A stretch of 64,000 nucleotides of DNA from Marvania coccoides (Eukaryota > Chlorophyta > Trebouxiophyceae > Chlorellales > Chlorellaceae), in contig OY978103.1 of assembly GCA_963854735.1 (NCBI GenBank), forward strand, positions 1,240,001 to 1,304,000, read 5' to 3'. A program made the translations under genes and the position numbers. Below are positions 56,701 through 64,000 of this stretch, in pieces (the first letter of the stretch is position 1; each line of letters opens with the position of its first letter). Below the pieces are notes generated by a model that worked only from the letters and a program-made list of their open reading frames with translations, made no database searches and was not told the DNA's origin.

Positions 56701-58632
56701 TGCGGCGGGCGTCTCACGATCGCGCTGTACACCCTGCGCAACGTGCACGAGGGCGAGGAGCTCACCTTCGATTACTCCTCCGTGACCGAGTCTGAGAAGG
56801 AGTTCCGCGAGGCCATCTGCCTGTGCGGCACCCACATGTGCAGGGGGTCGTACCTCTACTTCACCGGCAGCAGGGCGTTCATGCAGGTAATGATGCGGCG
56901 GCACAACATGCTGCACCGCCAGATCATCCTTTGCCGAGCTGGAATGGAGCCTGTCACCGACGGCGACCGCGCCCTGCTCGCCAAGTACGGCATCGGGGAA
57001 TCGTGCCTGGGCAGCGTGGAGCGGGGCGACAGGGTGGCACCGTGGCTGGAAAAGTGGGCTGCACTGATATGCGAGTACCTGGTCATCGAAGAGGCATGCC
57101 TGCGTGAGGAGCTGCTGACGCGGGATCCCTACAACGCGTACACCGAGGCTACTGCAGCTGCTGAAGCCAAAGGCGTGGTTGCAAACCGGGTGCAGAACAT
57201 CGCCATCACGATGGACAAGGTGCGAGCGTTTCTGGCGATGCCGGGGCAGCCGCAGACCCCTGTGCTGCGCCCGCTGACCGACGCTGAGATGGCCGACCAC
57301 CTGTGGACGGGGGCGAGGTCGGTGGCCAAGCGCATCATGAAGGGCGCGATGACGGCCATGGGGGTGTCTGCCAGCACCATGCGCGGCGTGGCTGGCGCGG
57401 AGACGGAGACGGAGCTGGACGCGGCGGTGGCGCAGGCCCGCCCCGGCTGCCCCGCGCCTGTGCAGCGCCTGATGGACGCCTGCATGGCGCCCTCTGCCGC
57501 GGGAGATGCTGTGGCAGCCAGGCAGAAGCTGCGTGACCTGGTGGTGACCCTGAGGGAGCTGGACGTTGAAATGAGCGGAGGGCTAACGGCTGCCGCTGAC
57601 GTGTGCGCCCTGTACGCTGCGACCAACCGCTGGATCACCTGCGAACGTGGATACAACAGCACCACCAGTGCCCCCGTGCCCATCAACCTGCAGGACCTGT
57701 TTCTCAACAGGGAGGCCACGCAGGTGGCGGCAGCGGCGCCCAAGACGCCCGAAGAGGAGGCAGAGGCGCAGGAGCTGGCGGCCAAGCACGCCATCGCCCT
57801 GGCGGCCCGCAACAAGAGTGAGCAGTAACTATGTGAATCGAATGCGTTTTTTTTTAATTCCTTCAGAGCATCATTAATAATTCATTTTTTTTTTATTAAT
57901 GTCAACTCACCACATGTCCCCCCCCCCCCCCTTCGCTCTTTTTACCTCTGCAGATAACCCTGCCTTGCGCAAGGTGTACCGCCCCCTCTACCTGTGGGGT
58001 CAGTTGAGCGGGTGGTTCAAGCAGACTGTGAACGACCCAACAGCATCGCTGTCGGCAGAGCGCAGGGGAACAATGTCGCTGCCGGACGTAGAGTCGTGCT
58101 TCGGAGGCACCAAGGGGCGGTACCAGCCCAAGGCAAGATATCCTTTATTGCATTGATTTCATCCTGCTCGAGTGTTCACACAAAAAAAAGAAAAAGAAAA
58201 AGAAAATATATATTATCAAGTTTCGTAATTATCCAAATAATAATAACCATTTCCCCCCTTTTTGTTATGCTGCAGGACCGTGCCGAGCTGCTGGAGCACC
58301 TGGAGCGTCGCCCCGACTCCATGTGGCGCACTGGCACCCTGTGGTCGTTCAAAAACGACTCGAAGGTGTACGGAAGCCCAATGATGGATGAGGCGTGGGT
58401 GGAGGTCACGGGGGAAGGCGCCAGCGAGCTGAAGGACATGATTGCCGAGATGCGGGCTGCCCAGGTGCCGTTCAAAATGCCCACTGGGGGAGAACGGGCG
58501 GGGCCAGCTGGCGTGGCTGGAAGGGGCCGTGGCAGGGGGCGTGGGCGCGGCAGGGGACGCAAATCCGCTGCTGCTGCGATGATGGCGGCGGCAGCTGCGG
58601 AGATGGAGGGCGAGGAAGAAATGGCGTATTGA
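53777..58632 (+). CDS. ATXR3: ATXR3/SDG2-type histone H3K4 methyltransferase
   Basis: Six exons (53777..53970, 54099..55618, 55747..56507, 56686..57817, 57954..58132, 58276..58632) give 1380 residues. ATXR3 deposits H3K4me3 in plants. A Cys-rich region (about 490-550: CSGEHCAERE ... CATPCSCLARNTECDESCGCAPAGRCLN) precedes the SET domain (about 725-875) with GTGLACRRKGG, FVEEYLGEIHTPHRWFE, DFYNIVLERP, RMSHSCTPNC, GEELTFDYSSVTESEKEF, and the post-SET-like CLCGTHMCRGSYLYFTG. The long region after SET (NRVQNIAITMDKVRAFL) also matches ATXR3. Arg-Gly runs, possible AT-hooks or nucleic-acid contacts, sit near residue 240 and at the C-terminus. Introns 3 and 5 keep frame only with GC donors (CAG|GCGAGC, AAG|GCAAGA). 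Land-plant ATXR3 has a much longer N-terminus. Confidence 0.92.
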
Positions 58633-58891
58633 ATTTGAAAAGTGTTCTTTTGGAAAATGAGAAGCCGTTGTTTTTTTGATTAAATAATTGTAACTTTAGT
58701 CTCTTCAAGCAATCAATCAGTGGCAGTTGTTGCTGGCAGAAGGGAGCTCGAATTTTATCGACTACATTGTCTTCTCGATTAAGGAGAAGACTCTACGAGC
58801 TTAGGAGACGCGTGTTCAGCGTTTCAGCCCCCTCATTAAATTGCCCATATTTGATTTATAAAGGTGCATCGGGATTTTCCATCAGTTGACG

Positions 58892-59668
58892 ATGTCTGGT
58901 GAGGCTATTATTAATCATCTCATGTTTTCATACTGCATTTTTCTCAGTTTTATCTGCACCTGTACATACAGTTGACCGTATTTATCGAAAGAAAATTTTA
59001 TATTCAACCCCGCAGGCGCTCCACCTGCCGCTGTTGTCCCTGAGATGGAAGTAGAGCAACCTCCGCCGCAGCCGCCAGCTGAGGACGCAGAGAGCTCAGC
59101 GCCTCCCAAGGACACGCCCTACAATGCGGAGGAGGACGAAGACGACGATGACAACGAGACCTGCGGGTTCTGCATTTTTATGAAGGGTGGTGGCTGCAAA
59201 GAGGCGTTCAACGTGAGGGAGTGTGAACACCAAAATAGCTTTTTTGGTTGTTGTTGCAGGTTCTGACGTATTGCATGCTTTATTTCCCTCACAAACTACA
59301 GTCATGGAGCAAGTGCGTCGATACAGAGCGCGAGGCGGGGAACGACTTTACAGAGGAGTGCAAAGAAGCGGCAAGTTTTTTTCTTTCTTTTTTGCGGAAT
59401 TTAATAAATATTTTATTTGCAGTTGCAAAGGGAGAAAATGTGGCTCATTTGCTCGGTTTGTCATTTATTTCTACAGACGCTGCGGCTACGGGAGTGCATG
59501 CTGTCGAATCGAGAGTATTATGCGCCGCTGCTGGAGGAAGAAGAGCGAGAAATTATAGAAATGGAGGCGGCAAAGGCAGCGGCAGCAGCGGGAGAACCTG
59601 CCAAAGAGGGCGGAAATGACGTGGAAGTTTCATCGCCAGCAAAAATGTCTCCCCTCCCTGAAAACTGA
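58892..59668 (+). CDS. GCK-domain (CX2C ... C twin-cysteine) protein
   Basis: Four exons (58892..58898, 59016..59212, 59302..59370, 59477..59668) give 154 residues; exon 1 is only 7 nt (ATGTCTG). An acidic Pro-rich N-terminus leads to the GCK domain: CGFCIFMKGGGCKEAFN|SWSKCVDTEREAGNDFTEECKEA|TLRLRECMLSNREYYAPLL. The paired cysteines resemble plant GCK proteins and CHCH-type folds. A Glu/Ala-rich tail follows. The third intron (59371..59476) requires a GC donor (GCG|GCAAGT); a GT two bases later breaks the frame. Function of the GCK family is unknown, possibly mitochondrial or redox-linked. Confidence 0.85.
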
Positions 59669-59756
59669 TATATTCTTCTTGTAACGGAACTTCTCAGCGT
59701 TTGAACTTTTGAAAACTACGAATCAATCAAGCATGTTTATTTTATTTTATTTTTTT

Positions 59757-62700
59757 TCACTTGCGGCCCCCCCTCTGCTTCTTTTTGTCGCCTCTGCCGC
59801 GCGCAGGGCCCTTGTTGAAATCGCCCTTGCGCTTCTGCCCCCCTTGCTGCCTTGGCCCTGCATTCCTCTTGGCGCCGCTGCCAGCAACAGCCTTCTTCGG
59901 CTGCTGCCTCTGCTGCTGCTCCTCCTCGTCCGAACTCAGCTCGTACTCGCCCAGCTCATCCTCGTCGTCGCTAGCAAACGCATCGCCAGCGCCCTGCAGC
60001 CCGTTTGCCAGCGCTTCCTCCTCATCCTCATCCCCGCCCGCTTCAGCCTTCTCCGCCGCTTTGGCAGCCGCCTTGGCCTCCCGCAGCCTGTCTTTCTTGC
60101 TCTTTCTCGCTGCCTTTGACGGCTCCAGCCCCTCTTCGTCGCCATCCTCCTCATCTCCAGCCTTGGCCCGGCCAGCCAGCCCCGCTGCGTGTGTGCCTGG
60201 CAGCTCAGCGCCGATAGACACCTCGCCGGCGGAACGTGCAGCCAGACGCGCACGAGCGCGCTCCCGCAGAGTGGCGGCGTGCTGCGCCACCGGTGCCCGC
60301 CCTGCCGCTGCCTCCTCCGCCATGAATGCCGCCACCTGCGCCAAGTCTTTGGGAGAAAAATCCACACGGTCCCTGGCCTGCCCCACCCAGCTGATGTTGC
60401 GCTCGATGGCGTCTGCCAGCTGCCGCGCGCTGCGCCTGAACCGCTCCACGGGCGTGGTCCTGGAAAATCGCCGCAGCTGCGTCAGCGGCAGGTGCGCCAG
60501 CTCGGGGAAGGCGACGTGACACCCCCATTGCGCCAGATGGTCGGCCAGCAGCTCCAGCGCGGTCTCCACGATCTCCTCCTGGTACCCGGTCGATCGCGCA
60601 GCCGACTTGGCGGTGCGCAGCTGCAGCAGAATCTCAGGTGGTCTGTCCCCGGGGGCAGACTTGGGCGCCTTGGACAGGTCGCCCCACTGCAGCACCTCCA
60701 AAACCAGTGGTGCCACAGGAACGTACACCCCCGTGGCCTGAGCCAGCCGGTTGAGCGCCCGCGCGCACCGCAGGCGCAGCGGGAAATAACCGGGCGTCGG
60801 CACCAACCGCGCTGCCCCCAGCAGCAGCTGCACCGCGGGGTAAACCAGCGGGCGCAGGTCGGGGGAGTCGTCCGCGTGCGCCGCCAGTACCTTGGCCCAC
60901 AGCTCCAGGCAGTTGATGGTCTGCCAGCAGTACACCTCGCGGTACGCTTCCTTGGACTTGCTGGTCAGCGCCTGCCGCAGCAGCAGCGCCAGCTGGCGGA
61001 TGAACCCGAAGGCGTGCTGGTAGGAGGCAGCGGGGTCCAGCCCGTACATCTCCACCACGCAGGCGGCCATGAAATTGATGTGAGGGGCGGAGGCAGCGTT
61101 GACAAACTTTGCGTTGGCGGAAAAGGCGCGGTACACGCCCTTCAGGCAGGCCTCCATGGAGGAGGGGCCCAGGTTGAGCGCCATAGAGCGCACCAGCAGG
61201 ATGGCCTGCACGCGGGGGGCGTCGTCTGCAGACGCAAAGACAGTGAGTGCTGCCTTGAGGAGGCGGCGCTGGAGCTTGGCGTAGGGGGCGAAGAAGGGGG
61301 TGGAGGAGCGCAGGCGCCGCAGAATGAACGCCAGCATGGCTGAGTCGGTCATTTGGCCTATAAAAATGAAGGGTGAAAATTTGGGGAGCAAAGTAAATTC
61401 AAGGGTGCAACAACGCTATAAACTAGATATGTTCAGTAGTGGAAATGAATTGTGGGGGCGACCCCGACCGCGGCCAGAGGTGGTATCTCTGTATATTTGC
61501 CACGAACTACTCCTGGGAATCCGCCCCCTTTTTAAATTTGCTTTTGGCTTCACCGACTCCGCCCCGTCCGAGTGAATCGGCGACGGCGTGGATTTGACTT
61601 AGGAGGCCAATACAACATGTATATATATATATATATATATAATACTACTAAACAACTCACCCAGCAGGTGCAGCGTGTTGCCGATGTAGCTCTTCACCAG
61701 GGGGTCGATCTTTTTCCACCGGGGCAGCCGAGTCATGGCAGCAGCGTCCAAATCCTGATTCTCCGTGCCCAGGATGCGGCGGAATACGCCATCCGCCTCC
61801 CGCAGCACAAACAGCATCAGCCGGTTGTACACCGCCGAGCTGCCCAGCCGCATGCCCTCCTCCACTTGGCTCTCACTGTCGCCGTAGTGGCACGCTGTGC
61901 GGTACGCGCGCAGCAGGGACCGCATAGCGCCAATGGAAGCCTGTCCCAGCGCCGCAGTGCACCACAGCTCCACCATGGCCAGCGTCACAACACCATGAGC
62001 AGGCGCGTCCGCCGCCTCTTCAGCCGCCACCGCCTTTGCACCAGCTTTAGGCCGCTTTTTTCCTGCTTCTGCCTCCTCCTCTTCCTCGCTTCCTTCCGCT
62101 TCCTCTCCCTCCTCTTCCTCCTCCTCTTCGTCTCCCTCCCCTTGCCCAAACGCCAGCAGCTCCTTGTCGGTGGCAGCCAGGTACTCGTAGAACTCAGGGT
62201 CAGCCTCCCTCAGCTTCTCCAGCTGCAGCCGATGCGCAGAAATCTCGTCCTTCAGCCGCGCGTTCTGCGCCCCAACCTCACCTCCGGCTGCGCCGCCATC
62301 ATCATCGCTTCCTTCATCATCAGCAGAAGAAAGTTCTTCGGCGCCGTCCGCTGCCGCGTTGTCATCTTCCATGTCCGAGCCGCCGAGGCTGCCGTCGTCG
62401 TCGCTAGAACCCTCTGAGCCGCCCTCCTCTTCCTCTGATGACGCACCGCCGGGTTGGCCGCCGCCGCTGCTCAAAAAGTCGCCAGCCAGGAAGGCGTCTA
62501 CGTCCAGCTCCGCCACGCTGGCAGGGACGGTGCCGGGCTCGTCATCACCGTCGTCAGCTGCGGATCGGGCTGCAAAGAGAAGCAGAAAAGAATGAATGAG
62601 CATAATGTTGCGACGGCTGCCCCAAAAATTATTTTTCGCAGACAATACAAAGCGCACCTTTCTCGCTCTTCCGCTTCCAGTCCTTTGGCTTCTTGCTGTA

Positions 62701-62766
62701 TGTCTGCTTCCCGGCGCTCTTCTTTTGCATATACTTCCGAGTCGACTTTTTTGCTTTTGTTCCCAT
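59757..62766 (-). CDS. NOC2: Nucleolar complex protein 2 (NOC2), 60S ribosome biogenesis
   Basis: Three exons (62766..62658, 62569..61661, 61357..59757), GT-AG, in phase, give 872 residues. NOC2 partners with NOC1 and NOC3 to move pre-60S particles from nucleolus to nucleoplasm. The N-terminus is Lys-rich (KAKKSTRKYMQKK) and then strongly acidic (Asp/Glu/Ser). The conserved core includes LWCTAALGQASIGAMRSLLRAYRTACHYGD, NTLHLLGQMTDSAMLAFILRRLRSSTPFFAPY, HINFMAACVVEMYGLDPAASYQHAFGFIRQLALLLRQAL, YCWQTINCLELWAKVLA and YFPLRLRCARALNRLAQATGVYVPVAPLVLEVL. The C-terminus is acidic and then Lys/Arg/Gly-rich (nucleolar signal). It is convergent with the GCK gene, 88 bp apart. Intron 2 contains an (AT)n run. 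Confidence 0.95.
61619..61640. repeat. (AT)n microsatellite in NOC2 intron 2
   Basis: About eleven uninterrupted AT units within the intron 61358..61660. Confidence 0.85.
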
Positions 62767-63221
62767 GTTGTTTTGCTGCAGCCCACTCTACGAATCAATC
62801 ACGCATGCATGCGTTATATATGCAACAATTGGCAAAATTTAGGCAATTAAACGAATGAAATATTTCCGCAAAGCCAGCGATTTATATGAATTGAGATGTT
62901 GTAAATAAATATGTGTGTTCAAAAAAAGTGCGTGCTGCGTCTCTTCTCCAATCCAGATGGTATTTCAGCTGAAAAATATATATGCATTCAATTCTTCGCT
63001 GCTCTCTTTTTCATCTTTTTTGCCTCTCCACGCGCACCTTTCTTGATTTTTAATAATTGTGGTATTTTTTGCTCCCCCTTTTCATTATATAAGTTTGCAC
63101 TTACAAACGCCGTCAAACTCCGTCGTAAACAAGTTGTCTGCATTGCGGCTGGCCTCAGAGACAAAGAGGCGTACGTGGGTTTGAAAATTGAAGATCAAGC
63201 GATCACACGTCGGGCATATAA
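62767..63221. promoter_or_regulatory. Divergent region, NOC2 and phosphatase gene
   Basis: 455 bp between start codons on opposite strands, AT-rich with T-rich tracts. A CATATAAATGC stretch right before the ATG at 63222 could act as a TATA-like element, though it is closer to the ATG than a TATA box usually is. Confidence 0.35.
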
Positions 63222-64000
63222 ATGCAGGGCATCAAACGCCTTGCGAAACAATCTACCCCCACAACCAGAATTGTGGCCGTGCGCCACCACTTGTGCCTCC
63301 CTCGCCACCTCACCATGGCCTCCTCCGTCGTCAAGAAAAGCAGCCAGCGGCAGGCAGAAAGCCCTCCACCCACCCAGGCTGCCCTGGACAGGCTGCAAAA
63401 AGTGCTCAACGCGCGAGACCTGTCCACCGCCTCCCCCGCCCGCATCGCCCCTGGCCGCGTCTTCCGCAGCGGCAACCCGTCGCACGGCACAGTGGAGGAC
63501 GTCAAAACGCTGCGGGTGGACCTGCGGGTGCGCCAGATGATGGACTTTAGATCCGGGGAGGAGCACCGCGAGGACACGGGGTGGCACCTGATGCTGAGCA
63601 ACGGCACCATGCGGTGCTATGATGCAGAGGGGCGGCTCACCTCTGAGGCTGTGGACCACAACGCAGCGCTGGCGGGGGTGGACCTGCCAGAGTGCGAGTT
63701 GCACCGGCTGTCGCTGCTGGAGCGGGATCGATTTGTGAAGGCGATGATCTGGCGCATGCCGGGTAAAAAGATTCTGCAGGCGGGGTTTTACAAGATGCTG
63801 GGCAACGAGGCAGCCATGCGGGACTGCGTAGTGCCTGAAATCAACCGCCAGGGGCTGCCGCTCGTGTACAAGATCTTAATGGAAAGTTTTTTTCCACCCT
63901 TCTTGTTCCACAATGCAAATGCCCGATGTCCCCCCAGAATCAATTATTAAGCTCGGTTTCAAAAGCCCCTGTTTACCAATTTAAGAGCCTTTTATTAACC
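63222..64000 (+). CDS. Atypical tyrosine/dual-specificity phosphatase, N-terminal part only
   Basis: The first exon starts at ATG 63222 (a second ATG at 63315) and the gene runs off the window. The N-terminus MQGIKRLAKQSTPTTRIVAVRHHLCL could be an organelle leader. The recognisable part is the start of a Tyr_phosphatase3-type domain: RVFRSGNPSHGTVEDVKTL, VDLRVRQMMDFRSGEEHRED, later WRMPGKKILQAGFYKMLGNEAAMRDCVVPEINRQGLPLVYKIL. In this family the catalytic HCxxGKDRTG motif comes next and would be beyond the window. The exon probably ends soon after KILMES (a GT lies at about 63887), since the following residues look non-coding. The splice site is not certain. Confidence 0.75.

Noticed and set aside
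60189..61343. 384-residue plus-strand ORF opposite NOC2
   Set aside because: Gly/Arg/Gln/His-rich antisense shadow with no domain; NOC2 on the other strand is certain.
1..64000. tRNA, rRNA, CRISPR, prophage or bacterial operon features
   Set aside because: No tRNA A/B box pairs, repeat-spacer arrays or Shine-Dalgarno-spaced gene runs were seen; the gene structure is eukaryotic throughout.

Overview
This window is nuclear DNA from a green alga (Viridiplantae, most likely a chlorophyte). The evidence is GC-rich, intron-split genes in AT-rich intergenic DNA, introns of about 75-350 bp, and a gene set that includes Mg-chelatase subunit D, a plant-type fused aminodeoxychorismate synthase, an ATXR3-type SET methyltransferase, a BOR/SLC4 anion transporter and a CBM45-like starch-binding protein. 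I cannot name the genus from sequence alone. There is no sign of bacterial operons, CRISPR, tRNA or rRNA.

Layout: 0-2.4 kb, CBM45-like protein (-). 2.4-3.6 kb, a decayed duplicated fragment and an AT-rich block with palindromic motifs. 3.6-6.1 kb, CHLD (+). 6.5-7.5 kb, frataxin (-), divergent from a 1331-residue coiled-coil protein (+, to 11.8 kb). 12.0-14.3 kb, secreted subtilase with a C-terminal PAN/apple-like region (-). 15.2-19.7 kb, a five-exon gene joining a cobyrinate a,c-diamide synthase (CbiA/CobB) to a BtuF-type cobalamin-binding domain (-). 20.4-21.1 kb, small conserved protein (-). 21.3-22.2 kb, retroelement-like repeats. 22.3-24.9 kb, SLC4/BOR transporter (-). 25.4-32.5 kb, giant ankyrin protein (-). 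33.1-35.7 kb, PabA-PabB fusion (+). 35.8-37.1 kb, FAD oxidoreductase (-). 37.9-40.2 kb, J-domain protein (+). 40.5-41.9 kb, HUS1 (-). 42.4-43.9 kb, leucine-rich protein (+). 44.4-47.1 kb, fasciclin-type receptor kinase (+). 48.0-52.5 kb, unrecognised tail-anchored protein (+). 52.8-53.4 kb, small Gly-rich protein (-). 53.8-58.6 kb, ATXR3 (+). 58.9-59.7 kb, GCK-domain protein (+). 59.8-62.8 kb, NOC2 (-). 63.2 kb to the edge, atypical tyrosine phosphatase, cut by the window (+).

Exon structures were worked out by eye from splice motifs and checked for reading-frame phase; almost every gene closes exactly. Six of about 51 introns need a GC donor to keep frame, far more than usual. The most interesting gene is the CbiA-BtuF fusion, which puts a corrinoid-modifying amidotransferase and a corrinoid-binding lobe protein into one eukaryotic polypeptide with no signal peptide. 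Other notable items are a frataxin with a four-cysteine tail, the fasciclin-kinase receptor, and a short retroelement with a (TATG)n tail that makes up most of a subtilase intron.

Genes are arranged as unrelated neighbours, often in divergent or convergent pairs with short spacers; no metabolic cluster is evident.
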